From IMG/VR virus record IMGVR_UViG_3300047408_000275, positions 1 to 50,860 of that record: a stretch of 50,860 nt of DNA; one strand, written 5' to 3'. Source of the stretch: a virus. The notes beneath the pieces were generated by a model, which saw only the letters and a list, made by a program, of their open reading frames with translations, was not told the origin of the DNA and did no database searches. This document shows positions 37,580 through 47,760 of the stretch, piece by piece. The stretch's first letter is position 1. Each line of letters starts with the position of its first letter. The position numbers and the translations under genes are program-made.

Positions 37580-38085
37580 GTGATAGACCAAAAGGTAAGC
37601 ATGTCATTGTTGATCCAGATTCTCCAATGGCTCTTGGCATCTGCGATAAGACGGGATTTGTGTTTAGACGAATTGACCTGGTTCGGCAAATGGAATGGCG
37701 TGGAAACGCATTGGTTTGGACAGGCTTTATGGTTGGAAAGCCATATGCAGACCAACCAAATCAGCAATTACGTCCGCCCATATTACCGCCAGACCCGGTG
37801 CCTGTTCAATGGCCTCGCACGCAACAACCCTCATCGGTTTATTGGGCTAATCAGAGCGTCCCCTGGAGTCAATTGACCGTTGTGAACTGGGTTAGCTGGG
37901 GCGGAACCGAAGACGGAACACTGGCAGCACCTGAGAATCAAAGATTGTCGGCATTGCAGGCGGAAACGCAACCACCTGTTAATTTTCAAAGTGCTGGCGT
38001 TCCTCAATATCAGCAACCAACACAGGCTCAGATTTTGCAATCTTTGCAAGGATATAACTGGAATACGTATGGCAACATTAACTAA
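37576..38085 (+). CDS. tail/neck hypothetical protein (169 aa)
   Basis: Start at 37576 gives an ATGA overlap with the adaptor stop; an ATG 3 codons earlier is possible. The motif ICDKTGFVFRRIDLVRQMEW then GNALVWTGFMVG is shared by proteins in podovirus neck regions. The C-terminus is Gln/Asn/Pro-rich. Role unknown. Confidence 0.6.
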   Translation: MSDRPKGKHVIVDPDSPMALGICDKTGFVFRRIDLVRQMEWRGNALVWTGFMVGKPYADQPNQQLRPPILPPDPVPVQWPRTQQPSSVYWANQSVPWSQLTVVNWVSWGGTEDGTLAAPENQRLSALQAETQPPVNFQSAGVPQYQQPTQAQILQSLQGYNWNTYGNIN

Positions 38086-38449
38086 TTTAGCGCCGCAATC
38101 TAGCTTTGCGGGTTTATTAAATACACTTTCGACAGGTGGGCTAACGCCTGTTTTACAAGTTATTCAAGATGGTTTTGGCAATAACTCAATACTTTCGTTA
38201 TCTACGACTGCATTAGATATCAACGGAACACTTTCTTTTGGGGGTGTGCCACTTCTAGCAACTCCAGACCAGATTGATAACGTTTGTGTAAATGCTTCTT
38301 TTTCTGCATTTACGACCGCCGTTAGAGTTCCTTCTGGCACAACAGCGCAAAGACCCGGCGTACCTTTTAATGGGGATATTCGATACAACACTACGACCAA
38401 TAGAGGCGAAATGTTCGCAAATGGCGTTTGGCAAGATTTAACTGCATAG
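38069..38449 (+). CDS. fibre-type small protein (126 aa)
   Basis: Start chosen at 38069 (MATLTNLA). The second half, SGTTAQRPGVPFNGDIRYNT and RGEMFANGVWQDLTA, is a familiar phage fibre or baseplate-like tail-end motif. It overlaps the previous gene by 17 bases and precedes the long fibre gene. Confidence 0.6.
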   Translation: MATLTNLAPQSSFAGLLNTLSTGGLTPVLQVIQDGFGNNSILSLSTTALDINGTLSFGGVPLLATPDQIDNVCVNASFSAFTTAVRVPSGTTAQRPGVPFNGDIRYNTTTNRGEMFANGVWQDLTA

Positions 38450-38458
38450 GATTAAGAT

Positions 38459-40738
38459 ATGATTAATTTAAACTCTCCCACAACATTTACTTCTGGTTTA
38501 TTAGTAACGGACACTTATCGCCCTGTCGGCGGCTCCCCTGATTCTATTCCTACTCTATCTGAAAATGGTAATGGAGCTATCAGTTCTGCGCTTGAGATAA
38601 ATTCAACCTCTGGTGGTGTTCTTATTCCTAGGATGACGACTGCACAAATTAACTTGCTGAATGCTGATAACGCATTAATGGTTTATGACACAACGCTTAA
38701 CCAGTTTAAGTTTTTTCAAGGCGGTGCTTTCGTTGCATATAGTACAGGTGGTGGCGCTGGATATTCTCCAGGAAACCCTACATTTCTACAAGATACATCT
38801 GCTGCTGGTACATTTAATGTATCTGTTGGTACGCCACCTGCGACATTTGGTGGGGGCGGAATGCGAATCGTGGCTATTGGTGACCAAGCCGTAGAATCAA
38901 ACACAAACGGAACTGACCTGATTGCCATAGGGTACCGAAGCTTAATTGGAAATACGACCGGATCATTTAATATAGCCATCGGAACACAATCTATGCTTCT
39001 TAATACAGTCGGCTCTAATTGTACAGCTGTAGGATATAGGGCGCTATTTTCTAATGATGCCGATAATAATACTGCCGTCGGATATTTTGCCCTTAATCTT
39101 AATGCCGACGGAATTGACAATGTAGCTGTAGGCGGACTTGCTTTAGAGTCAAATGATAAAGGGGACTATAATACAGCCGTCGGATATCTAGCATTGGCTT
39201 CAATTCAAACTACGGATGACTCATCTGCATTTGGAAATCGAGCACTTACTAACAGTGTCGGTGGGGAAAACTCTGCTTTTGGTTCTCTCGCGGGAACGTC
39301 GAACGCTACTGGGATCATTGATTGTTTTGGTTTCTCTTCCTTAACATCTAATACAAGCGGTATTCATAATAGCGCATTTTCCGCACTATCGATGGCGGAA
39401 AACGTAGACGGCTCTAACAATAGTTCTTTTGGTACATTCTCTCTTCAGCATAATATATCTGGCTCAAGAAACTGTGCTTTTGGTGCATTCAGCGCAAGAG
39501 CTAATACAGGAAGCGATAACTCAGTATATGGTTATTTTGCATTAGATTCTAATGCTGCTGGGAATCAAAACTCATCATTTGGCGCTGCGTCCTTACGTTC
39601 AGCAACCGCAGTTTCCGATTGCTCTGCATTTGGATATAACGCGCTTACCGTTAACCAATCTAATGAAAACACTGCATTTGGATCACTTTGTGCTAGCTCA
39701 AATACGACTGGCGTAAATATAACGGCTATGGGATATCAATCCATAACTTCAAATATTAGCGGAAACGATTTAACTTCCATAGGATTTTTAGCGCTTTCTG
39801 CAAATACGACTGGTGATAATTGTACAGCTGTTGGTTCTCTGGCGCTATCATTAAGTAACGGGGATAATAATACTGCTGTAGGATTCCATGCCCTTCAATC
39901 TAACACGACTGGAACGGATAATTGTTCAGTTGGAACATCTGCATTAGGTTCAAATGTTGGAGGAAGTTTCAATACATCAGTTGGCTCTGGCTCAAATTCT
40001 GTTAGCACAGCAAGCAACAATAGCTCATTCGGATATCAAAGTTTAAATATCAATTCTGATGGTAACTCTAACTCGGCATTTGGTTATCAAGCCGGTGCGT
40101 TCATTGTGCACGGAGACAGCAACGTATTCGTAGGAGACGATGCAGGTGGAAATACAGCTGCCACTTTTAATAATTGTACATTCATAGGAAGCGGTGCTAA
40201 TGCAAGTGTGGATGGGTTGACTAATGCTACCGCTATTGGAAATAACGCTTCTGTTGCAATAAGTAATGCACTTGTACTTGGTGATTCAACGGCGCCTACA
40301 TTCGTTGGTATTGGAACGGATAGTCCAGAAAATGAACTGCACGTTCTTGGGGTTATTCAGCTTAGATCAACATCAGCCATCACAGGTTCAGGCGTATTTT
40401 TTCAACAATATACTGGACCGACAACAGTTGCAGGCAGAATATTCTTTCCGCTTGATACTTCGTTAACTATTCAAACAGTGGTTGTCAAGGTAACTATATG
40501 TATCACCGCTGGCGTTGGTTCTGCTGCTTATGGATCTTCAACCTGTGCAGCCATATGGAATGGAGCCTCAACGGTATCTGTAGGCGCAATCCCAACAATT
40601 ACGCTCACCAATGGTGGAGTAGTAACGCCTGCCGCCACCTGGAGCATATCTGGAAATAATTTAGCTTTGACAATGAGCACTGGCGGTCTTCCTGAACGGT
40701 ATATGGTGAGCGCTGAATATTTTTACGATGATGTTTAG
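38459..40738 (+). CDS. tail fibre with beta-roll head-type repeats (759 aa)
   Basis: N-terminus contains STSGGVLIPRMTTAQINLLN, an attachment-type motif. Residues about 150-600 contain some 20 repeats of the pattern N-(T/S)-A-(V/F)-G-(Y/F)-x-A-L-x-(S/A)-N-x-x-G, which form left-handed beta-rolls in YadA-type trimeric adhesins. A segment VGIGTDSPENELHVLGVIQL follows, often found just before chaperone or tail-end domains; here a beta-rich C-terminal domain of about 130 aa follows and no S74 catalytic Ser/Lys pair is evident. Confidence 0.78.
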   Translation: MINLNSPTTFTSGLLVTDTYRPVGGSPDSIPTLSENGNGAISSALEINSTSGGVLIPRMTTAQINLLNADNALMVYDTTLNQFKFFQGGAFVAYSTGGGAGYSPGNPTFLQDTSAAGTFNVSVGTPPATFGGGGMRIVAIGDQAVESNTNGTDLIAIGYRSLIGNTTGSFNIAIGTQSMLLNTVGSNCTAVGYRALFSNDADNNTAVGYFALNLNADGIDNVAVGGLALESNDKGDYNTAVGYLALASIQTTDDSSAFGNRALTNSVGGENSAFGSLAGTSNATGIIDCFGFSSLTSNTSGIHNSAFSALSMAENVDGSNNSSFGTFSLQHNISGSRNCAFGAFSARANTGSDNSVYGYFALDSNAAGNQNSSFGAASLRSATAVSDCSAFGYNALTVNQSNENTAFGSLCASSNTTGVNITAMGYQSITSNISGNDLTSIGFLALSANTTGDNCTAVGSLALSLSNGDNNTAVGFHALQSNTTGTDNCSVGTSALGSNVGGSFNTSVGSGSNSVSTASNNSSFGYQSLNINSDGNSNSAFGYQAGAFIVHGDSNVFVGDDAGGNTAATFNNCTFIGSGANASVDGLTNATAIGNNASVAISNALVLGDSTAPTFVGIGTDSPENELHVLGVIQLRSTSAITGSGVFFQQYTGPTTVAGRIFFPLDTSLTIQTVVVKVTICITAGVGSAAYGSSTCAAIWNGASTVSVGAIPTITLTNGGVVTPAATWSISGNNLALTMSTGGLPERYMVSAEYFYDDV

Positions 40739-40747
40739 GTACATAAA

Positions 40748-41392
40748 ATGGTAATGACGTACACAAGTCTCGTTAATCAAGTGATAAGCTATCTCGATAG
40801 AGAAGGCGATGTTGCTACGTCTGAACAAATACCAAATTTCATCTATCAAGCGCAACAACGTTTAGCATTAGCATGCAAAACAATAGGCCTTGAATCATAC
40901 GTCGTAGGCGTATTTATACCTGGACAATCTGTTTATCAAAAGCCCGCAAATTGGCGACGTAACATCAGCATGAATGTCGGTTCAGGTGCGGGATTCAATA
41001 CACGTAATCCCGTCTTGCTCAGAACCTATGAATTCTTGCGTAGTTATACGCCAAATTCGGCCGATGTAACAAAGCGCGCGTTACCACAATTCTATTCAGA
41101 TTACGGGTTTTCCAACTATCTGGTAGCGCCAACTCCTGACCAAGCATATCCCTATGAGTATGCTTTTTTGAAGCTACCAGACCCTGTTACCGATATAAAC
41201 CAAACGAATTGGTGGACGAACTTTGCGCCACAAGTTTTATTAAACGCAACACTTCTAGAGGCAATGTATTTCTTGAAAGACGATGACCGTATTCAAGTTT
41301 ACAAAGCCGCTACAGATGAAGGGATACAACTTATCAACACCCAAGACGATATGAGAATCGTCGACAGGTCAAGTGCGAGGCAGTCTGACTAA
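40748..41392 (+). CDS. phage adaptor (gp4-like connector) protein (214 aa)
   Basis: The N-terminal YTSLVNQVISYLDREGDVAT, PNFIYQAQQRLALACKTIGL and PANWRRNISMNVGSGAGFN follow the phage adaptor family linking portal to tail. The C-terminal helix (MYFLKDDDRIQVYKAATDEG) is conserved-type. Overlaps the next gene by 1 base (TAATG). Confidence 0.72.
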   Translation: MVMTYTSLVNQVISYLDREGDVATSEQIPNFIYQAQQRLALACKTIGLESYVVGVFIPGQSVYQKPANWRRNISMNVGSGAGFNTRNPVLLRTYEFLRSYTPNSADVTKRALPQFYSDYGFSNYLVAPTPDQAYPYEYAFLKLPDPVTDINQTNWWTNFAPQVLLNATLLEAMYFLKDDDRIQVYKAATDEGIQLINTQDDMRIVDRSSARQSD

Positions 41393-42915
41393 TGGCTACT
41401 CCAGATAACATTTTTCCTCTTGCATGTCAGCCCGGAGTTCAGCGGGATGGAACGACTTTCGATTCACCAAACTATATCGATAGTAAATGGTGCAGATGGT
41501 ATCGCGGAAAACCACAAAAAATTGGCGGTTATAACAAAATGTTTAACTGGCCAACTAATGTTCCACGTGGAGTATTTGTTGTTCCTCAGACACCTTTGTT
41601 TAATATCTATGTTGGCGATTCTGACAGTCTTAAGTATTTTCCTGCTGATAATGCCACGGGATTAGCAGTTGGCCCTGCTGTTGATAGAACTCCTGCGTCG
41701 TTGACACCAAGCACTTTTAACACTTGGATTTTTGATGTCATGTATTCGACGGTAGATAACTCGGGAATTCTTATAGCAATGGCAACTCAGAATTTATACT
41801 CTATCGACCAAACGGTGGAATCTCCTATATTTTATGGTGATATAAATGCAAATACGCCATTAATAGAGACGGGATTTTATACCAGTGGTGGATTTGTTGT
41901 ATTGCATCCATTCCTGTTTTTATTTGGAAATGATGGAAATGTGACTTGGACAAATAGTAACGATCCAACCACAAAATTAGGCGATGCGAGAATCACAGGA
42001 AGTAAGGTTTTAACTGGTCTTCCTACACGGGGTGGAAATTTTTCTCCAGCTGGACTTCTCTGGAGCTTGGACAGCGTCATTCGTGTAACACAAGTGGGAA
42101 CCGATAGTATTGAGTTTAAATTCGATACGGTTACGTCGGAAAGCTCTCTTTTATCGAGCGCCGGTATCATTGAATATGATGGTAACTATTACTGGGCAGG
42201 TGTAGACAGATTCCTTTGGTACAACGGTGTGGTACAAGAGCTTCCAAACTCAATGTCATTACAGTATTTCTTTGATAACTTAAATTATTCTCAACGACAA
42301 AAAGTCTGGGCAACAAAATATACGAAATACGGTGAGGTATGGTGGCATTATCCTTCTGGAACCAATACCGAATGTGATAAAGCAATTATCTACAACGTCA
42401 GAGAGAATGTTTGGTATGACACATTAAGCGCACGTAGTTCTGGATATTTTGACCAAACATTTACAAGACCTATATGGGCAGACAATGTCGCAAATGCCGG
42501 AAATTATACAATTTGGAGGCATGAAATCGGTGTTGACCAAGTTGTTGATGATGTGCATACGGCTATTCAATCTAATTTTGAAATGAGTGTGATGGCATGG
42601 GTTGCAAATGGGCCTGGTGGTCAAAATAGCGCGACAGATAAAACCGTATATGCCTATCGATTTGAGCCAGATTTTGTGCAAACCGGCAATTTAACGCTCG
42701 TTGTTAAAGGAAGAGAATATGCAAATTCCATCGTAGAAGAATCTACGGGCTATATATTTAATAGTGATCCATTTTCCCCAGATTTTAAATTAAAAATAGA
42801 TTTGCGAGAACAGAGAAGATTAATGACGTTGCGATTTGATAGCAATGTCATCGGTGGATATTACCAGATGGGCAAGTGTTTATTAGTTCCAAGAATGGGA
42901 GATACAAGGCCATGA
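41392..42915 (+). CDS. P22 gp10-like tail/DNA-stabilisation protein (507 aa)
   Basis: The start PDNIFPLACQPGVQRDGTTF and YIDSKWCRWYRGKPQKIGGY correspond to the beginning of packaged-DNA stabilisation or tail hub proteins. Central beta-propeller-like segments (IYVGDSDSLKYF, VVLHPFLFLFGNDGNVTW) and YNVRENVWYDTLSARSS fit too. It likely forms the tail hub or nozzle under the adaptor. Confidence 0.75.
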   Translation: MATPDNIFPLACQPGVQRDGTTFDSPNYIDSKWCRWYRGKPQKIGGYNKMFNWPTNVPRGVFVVPQTPLFNIYVGDSDSLKYFPADNATGLAVGPAVDRTPASLTPSTFNTWIFDVMYSTVDNSGILIAMATQNLYSIDQTVESPIFYGDINANTPLIETGFYTSGGFVVLHPFLFLFGNDGNVTWTNSNDPTTKLGDARITGSKVLTGLPTRGGNFSPAGLLWSLDSVIRVTQVGTDSIEFKFDTVTSESSLLSSAGIIEYDGNYYWAGVDRFLWYNGVVQELPNSMSLQYFFDNLNYSQRQKVWATKYTKYGEVWWHYPSGTNTECDKAIIYNVRENVWYDTLSARSSGYFDQTFTRPIWADNVANAGNYTIWRHEIGVDQVVDDVHTAIQSNFEMSVMAWVANGPGGQNSATDKTVYAYRFEPDFVQTGNLTLVVKGREYANSIVEESTGYIFNSDPFSPDFKLKIDLREQRRLMTLRFDSNVIGGYYQMGKCLLVPRMGDTRP

Positions 42916-43145
42916 TAATACCAACAAAAGATATATCGTTAAATGCCTTAATCGGCTCAATGGTAATCGATTTTCCAAAAGATAATATCCCGTTATCAGG
43001 AAACGAAGAAAATTGGAAAGACTGGGCGAGCGCTCTATTGCTAGAGAGTTCGTTTCAAAATCTTGGAGCACCAGACCCAAACGCGTTTAAAGATAGAACC
43101 GCATGGGCGCAGGCGTTTTTTCACTCAGTGGCGTCAATTAGTTAG
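42912..43145 (+). CDS. small tail-region protein (77 aa)
   Basis: ATG overlaps the preceding stop (ATGA), so the longer frame upstream was rejected. Contains NWKDWASALLLESSFQNLGA and FKDRTAWAQAFFHSVASIS, patterns common in small podovirus tail proteins. Function unknown. Confidence 0.62.
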   Translation: MIIPTKDISLNALIGSMVIDFPKDNIPLSGNEENWKDWASALLLESSFQNLGAPDPNAFKDRTAWAQAFFHSVASIS

Positions 43146-43154
43146 GAGACAATT

Positions 43155-44423
43155 ATGTTCAGTAGTTTATTAGGTGCATTAGGTGGTCCATTAATCAGCG
43201 GTTTAATGGGCGGTGGAGGCGGCGGTGGTAGTAGCGGTGGTAGCTCTGGCGGCGGTTTGGCTGGCGGCCTGAGTAATGCGCTAGGCGGAATATTTAAAAC
43301 CTTTGCGCCATTAGCTGGAACAGCCGGTACGGCACTGGGGACATATTTTGGTGGTCCATTAGGTGGAATGCTGGGCGGAAGTTTAGGAAACGCTGTAGGG
43401 AATATGTTTGGTGGTGGTCAACAAGGACAGCAACAAGGTCAACAACAAGGTCAACAACAAGGTCAACAACAAGGCCAGCAGCAATATGGACCCCAGCAAT
43501 CCTATGGAAATCAAATGGGTACATCCATGGGCAATGCTATGAACCAAGGATTTAATCAATTCATTCCGCAACAATTGCAGGGTCAGACATTTGGCAATAT
43601 GGGAGGCGCCCTAGGCGGCTATCTCGGAAGCCAATTCGGACATCCCAATGCAGGCCGCGCGATTGGAGAAATGGTAAATCCATATATTCAGAGATATATG
43701 CCACAAGACATGCGAGAGCAACAAATGGGTAACTTTGGTGGCTACTTAGGCCAACAAGCCGGCCAACGATTTGATCAAGGAATGCAAAGTCGAGGGTTTA
43801 ACCCTTCAATGGGTGGGGGATATGGCGGCGGCTACGGTGGTGGCCAACAGTCCTATGGACCACCTGGCGGCGCTTCCTTTGGCGGCGAACAAGAGCAATA
43901 TGGCAACATTCCTGAAGCACCTCCATTCGGAGGAGGTGGACAAGAATATGGCAATATTCCCGAAGCCCCCCCATTTGGCGGTGGTGGATATGGCGGTGGA
44001 AACCAATATCCTCAACAAACGCCTTCTAGGCAAAACTTATTGAGCGATATTAGAAACTATCGAAGGCCTGGATCATCTCAGGGAAATTCCAGATCCGAGC
44101 AAGGCGGTTATGGCAACATTCCTGAAGCACCTGCATTTACACCGCCTACCATGGGCTCTTCAGGGATAAGAAGTGGTGCTCATATTGGCCTACGTTCTTC
44201 GACACATCCTGGAAGTTCTGGGAATATATTTGACGAGATAAGGAGCAGAGGTGGCCAGGGTCGTATGGGATTACGTCCTACGCAAACGCGAGCGAGCAGT
44301 GCATATCCCAGAGACGAAACGAATGATTTTATGGGTCGTATGATGGCTCAAAGAAGAGGCTCTATTGAACCATCCGATTACCAATATCAATCTGGTGGAA
44401 AGCCTTACGGCGGAGGATTCTAA
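43155..44423 (+). CDS. Gly/Gln-rich virion protein with glycine zippers (422 aa)
   Basis: Shine-Dalgarno AGGAG. The first 95 residues have repeated Gly-zipper-like hydrophobic stretches (LLGALGGPLISGLMGGGGGG, GTALGTYFGGPLGGMLGGSL), able to insert in a membrane. Then GQQQGQQQ repeats, and three copies of YGNIPEAPxF further on. This looks like a channel-forming ejection protein of the podovirus internal or tail complex. Confidence 0.55.
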   Translation: MFSSLLGALGGPLISGLMGGGGGGGSSGGSSGGGLAGGLSNALGGIFKTFAPLAGTAGTALGTYFGGPLGGMLGGSLGNAVGNMFGGGQQGQQQGQQQGQQQGQQQGQQQYGPQQSYGNQMGTSMGNAMNQGFNQFIPQQLQGQTFGNMGGALGGYLGSQFGHPNAGRAIGEMVNPYIQRYMPQDMREQQMGNFGGYLGQQAGQRFDQGMQSRGFNPSMGGGYGGGYGGGQQSYGPPGGASFGGEQEQYGNIPEAPPFGGGGQEYGNIPEAPPFGGGGYGGGNQYPQQTPSRQNLLSDIRNYRRPGSSQGNSRSEQGGYGNIPEAPAFTPPTMGSSGIRSGAHIGLRSSTHPGSSGNIFDEIRSRGGQGRMGLRPTQTRASSAYPRDETNDFMGRMMAQRRGSIEPSDYQYQSGGKPYGGGF

Positions 44424-44426
44424 AAA

Positions 44427-45569
44427 ATGAGAATTCGATTGCCAAGGGTATTTCATAAAGTTGAAAAGGCCGTCAGAAAGCCATTCAAGATGATTGCGCC
44501 AGTTGCCGGCTCTGTTGTAGGCGGCCTATTAGGTGGCCCTGCTGGCGCTATTGCTGGTGGTGCTCTTGGTGGCGGATTAACTTCTAGACATCACATGTTA
44601 GACCACGCCTTAGGCGGAGCGGCTGTTGGATTGGGACATAGTTTATTATCTCCTATGATAGGCCATAGTTTCGGTCTTGACCCAAATTCCATGCTTGGAA
44701 GAGCATCGATGATGGGAGGATCTTCTCTTGGAAGTCAAATGGGATTAGGTTCAGCAGCCTTAGGTAGCGCTTCCAAATTCTTTTCAGGGAACAAAGCTGG
44801 AGTACCTACGGGAGAAGAAAGTGGAGGGATAGGAGGAGCAGGCCTCGGGTTAGGTGGTATGGGCCTTCTTGATACCGCATTGCTTGCAACTACAATTGGT
44901 GGCGTTCTTAAGGGACGCTCAAAGATGCCAGCTTATGGCTCTCCAGAAAATGAAACAATGCATCAGGCTATGCATAGAAACAAGCCTGCTTGGGGACCTG
45001 AAGATGCTTACAAGCCACCTGCTCAAAATCAAACGGCTGCAAAGTTTCCACCAAAGGGATACCGAAAAACAAAATGGAAATTCTTTCCAACCCCTGAAGA
45101 GCAGGAAGCGCAATTACTTGAAGCTCAGACAGAAATGGCAGAGCCTGGTTATGAGCATCGATATGCAAAAGGTGGTCAAGTTAAAGGTTATTATGACGGA
45201 GCAGATGGTGGGCAATCTGATAAGATTCCTGTTGATTTGCCAGAAAAATCATACATTATGGACGCTACAACTGTTAGCTTGGTTGGCGATGGAAATTCTA
45301 AACATGGTGCTCGTAAAATAAAGAAACTTGTCGGTGATTTCGAAAGGTCAGGCATTGTCAGAAATTTAAAGCCAAGCCGAAATATTAAAGCAATGGTGTC
45401 AGACGGTGAATTATATTTGAGCCCTAAAGAAGTTGCGGCAGCAGGTGGCGGAAGTATTGATAAAGGCGTTGCAACCCTTGATAAGTTTAGAAAAAATCTT
45501 CGTAAACATAAAGGCGTTAAAAAATTCCTTCCGCCTAAATCAAAGCCTTTAGCACAATATTTGAGGTGA
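44427..45569 (+). CDS. virion/ejection protein with N-terminal glycine zipper (380 aa)
   Basis: GGAGG precedes the ATG. Residues 22-60 (MIAPVAGSVVGGLLGGPAGA, IAGGALGGGL) are membrane-active. The C-terminal half has a conserved phage unit: YAKGGQVKGYYDGADGGQSD, KIPVDLPEKSYIMDATTVSL and DGELYLSPKEVAAAGGGS. Such proteins occur with ejection proteins in podoviruses. Exact role unknown. Confidence 0.6.
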   Translation: MRIRLPRVFHKVEKAVRKPFKMIAPVAGSVVGGLLGGPAGAIAGGALGGGLTSRHHMLDHALGGAAVGLGHSLLSPMIGHSFGLDPNSMLGRASMMGGSSLGSQMGLGSAALGSASKFFSGNKAGVPTGEESGGIGGAGLGLGGMGLLDTALLATTIGGVLKGRSKMPAYGSPENETMHQAMHRNKPAWGPEDAYKPPAQNQTAAKFPPKGYRKTKWKFFPTPEEQEAQLLEAQTEMAEPGYEHRYAKGGQVKGYYDGADGGQSDKIPVDLPEKSYIMDATTVSLVGDGNSKHGARKIKKLVGDFERSGIVRNLKPSRNIKAMVSDGELYLSPKEVAAAGGGSIDKGVATLDKFRKNLRKHKGVKKFLPPKSKPLAQYLR

Positions 45570-45573
45570 TGTT

Positions 45574-46422
45574 ATGCCAATATTAAGTAATATTCAATTT
45601 GAAGAACTGCCACCATGGATGAAAGTGCCATATCAGAACATGGTTGCAGGCGCAGAACGATATGCTCAGCAGCCTTTCCAGCAATATCAAGGCGAACGAA
45701 TAGCGCCAATCGAAGCTGAAATGAAAACTGCTCATGATCTTGCGGCTCATGGCGTTGGCCAAGAAAGACCCATTCTAGAACAGGCTGGAAACCAAGTCAT
45801 GCAAGGAATGAGGCCTTTCCATGAGAATGCTGCTCAATACATGAATCCATACCAGGAGCATGTTATTAGACAAATTGCAGAAGAAGGCAATCGTAATTTT
45901 AGAGAAAATGTTCTTCCTGCATTAGAGGCTAAGTTTGTCAGGCTTGGACAACATGGTGGTTCTCGGCATGCGGATTTAAGTCTTCGTGCCGCACGTGATT
46001 TGCAGCATGAAATTATTAATCGACAGCAACAGGCATTAGCACAAGGCTATCAACAAGCGGGCCAAATGTATAACGCTCAACAGGCTAGGCAATTAGAAGG
46101 TGCTGGACAGTTAGGTAATATAGCTGCTGCTCAACAAGGATCTAGGCTCGCCGACGTAGCCGCAATGGAAAATATTGGACGATATAGACAACAGCAACAA
46201 CAAGCCGCTGCGGATGTACGTTACCAGAATTGGTTAAGAGAACAAGAACACCCCATGTATAGAATGCAACAGCAAGCTGCGATGATGCAGGGAATGCCTG
46301 CCCAGGGAATCAATCAGTCATACTATCAAACACCTGCAACCCCAGCGATGAATGTTATAGGTCAGCTTGGTCCATTGGCTGGCGCTATTTGGGGCACTCG
46401 CATGATGGCTGGCGGGAGATAG
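45574..46422 (+). CDS. ejection/virion protein (282 aa)
   Basis: Gln/Ala-rich helical protein with AAQYMNPYQEHVIRQIAEEG, NRNFRENVLPALEAKFVRLG and GGSRHADLSLRAARDLQHEI, a recurring arrangement in podovirus internal virion proteins. The C-terminus (NVIGQLGPLAGAIWGTRMMA) is hydrophobic. A DNA-ejection role is likely. Confidence 0.62.
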   Translation: MPILSNIQFEELPPWMKVPYQNMVAGAERYAQQPFQQYQGERIAPIEAEMKTAHDLAAHGVGQERPILEQAGNQVMQGMRPFHENAAQYMNPYQEHVIRQIAEEGNRNFRENVLPALEAKFVRLGQHGGSRHADLSLRAARDLQHEIINRQQQALAQGYQQAGQMYNAQQARQLEGAGQLGNIAAAQQGSRLADVAAMENIGRYRQQQQQAAADVRYQNWLREQEHPMYRMQQQAAMMQGMPAQGINQSYYQTPATPAMNVIGQLGPLAGAIWGTRMMAGGR

Positions 46423-46425
46423 TGG

Positions 46426-47760
46426 ATGAAAAGAAGAGGATATACCGCTAAGCAGATACAAGATAGCCAGTGGCGCGATAAGCGCGCAATTGAGCTAGCA
46501 GAGGCAAACGCGAATGGGATAGAACATCCAAATTTTCCCGGACGTGATATTTATGGATATGAAATTCCGGCTCATATTCTCGCTCAGCGTAGATTGCTTA
46601 ATCAGGCACAGCAGGCGCCAGCTCAGGCTGTACAGATGCCAGCGCCGCCTGTTCCACCCATGCCGCCACCAGCAATTGCACCAATAGTCAATCCAGTTGT
46701 TCAGGAAGGCGTTCGTCAACCTCAAATTCAGGGCGGAGGGAAGCCGCACTATAAGCCATATGATACGACTGCTGATGATGTGTGGGCAGCACAAGTTCGC
46801 GGGGATATGGTAGCCGAAGCAGCAAATAGACTTGCTATGCTGATGAACCCACCGGCTCTACCAGCACCGATTGCAGCTATTCCTCCAGTTGCTCAGCTGG
46901 AAGTTAAGGAACACAAAGAAGCTGCTGAGCCTCTTATAGCTAATAAGGCACTAAGAAAAGCTTATGTTCCTGAGCTCGGAGGCTGGTTTGATAAAAAAGA
47001 GATTATAGATAAGATTGCTGAGAATAAACAAAATAAAACAAATGCTTTTCGCGCCGCACAGAAAGCACCTCAAGAAATGGCAGCGCTTGAGAAAGAGCTT
47101 GCGAGACAAGAATTTTCTTGGTTAAAACAATACAATCTTAGCAAACATCAACCCTTAGATGTTAAAAAATATGGGGATTTTTATGCTGGAAAATTTGGAT
47201 TTCCAGGAAAGGATTCAAGCGCGTTAACCTTTTATGGTACGAATGCCACTAAGGGTGGTCAAGGTATTAGAGGCTGGAAGCATATGTCGCCAGCAGAACA
47301 AGATGAATTCATAAGACAAGAAAACGCTTTAAAGAATACGCCTGAAAGAATCGCTCAAAAACAAGCTAAGAAGCAAGCTGCGAATCAAGAGAATCAGAAC
47401 AGAGAATATAAGAAAATCGCAGAGCAGCAAGCTACGCGTTGGAAAGAGCTATCGCCCGCGGAAAGACAACAACAAATCTACAATAAGCAGCTTCAAGATT
47501 ATACGGGCGAACAGCAGCAGTACGAATATGCAAATCAGATGAATACAATTAATCAGAATCAACAGCCACAATTCGTGCAAGAAATGGGAGGGCAGAATAC
47601 AGGGGTTTCGCCTGTCATGATGAATGAATTAATGAATTACATGGAGTCTCAACCTACTCGATATGTGCCTATTAGGCCGAGAAGAAGTATTAATGAAAAG
47701 GTGATGAGCAGTTTCGATCCAAATCTGTTTAGTCCAGAATTTATATCGGAGGAATACTAA
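46426..47760 (+). CDS. Ala/Gln/Pro-rich virion protein (444 aa)
   Basis: GGGAG precedes the ATG. A Pro-rich segment (MPAPPVPPMPPPAIAPIVNP, about residues 67-86) lies between helical regions; much of the C-terminal half is Gln/Lys-rich helix. Family unknown. Stop overlaps the next start by 1 base (TAATG). Position among ejection genes suggests an internal virion protein. Confidence 0.55.
   Translation: MKRRGYTAKQIQDSQWRDKRAIELAEANANGIEHPNFPGRDIYGYEIPAHILAQRRLLNQAQQAPAQAVQMPAPPVPPMPPPAIAPIVNPVVQEGVRQPQIQGGGKPHYKPYDTTADDVWAAQVRGDMVAEAANRLAMLMNPPALPAPIAAIPPVAQLEVKEHKEAAEPLIANKALRKAYVPELGGWFDKKEIIDKIAENKQNKTNAFRAAQKAPQEMAALEKELARQEFSWLKQYNLSKHQPLDVKKYGDFYAGKFGFPGKDSSALTFYGTNATKGGQGIRGWKHMSPAEQDEFIRQENALKNTPERIAQKQAKKQAANQENQNREYKKIAEQQATRWKELSPAERQQQIYNKQLQDYTGEQQQYEYANQMNTINQNQQPQFVQEMGGQNTGVSPVMMNELMNYMESQPTRYVPIRPRRSINEKVMSSFDPNLFSPEFISEEY

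Noticed and set aside
38459-40738. Diversity-generating retroelement target
   Set aside because: The fibre repeats are variable, but there is no reverse transcriptase or template repeat in the window.
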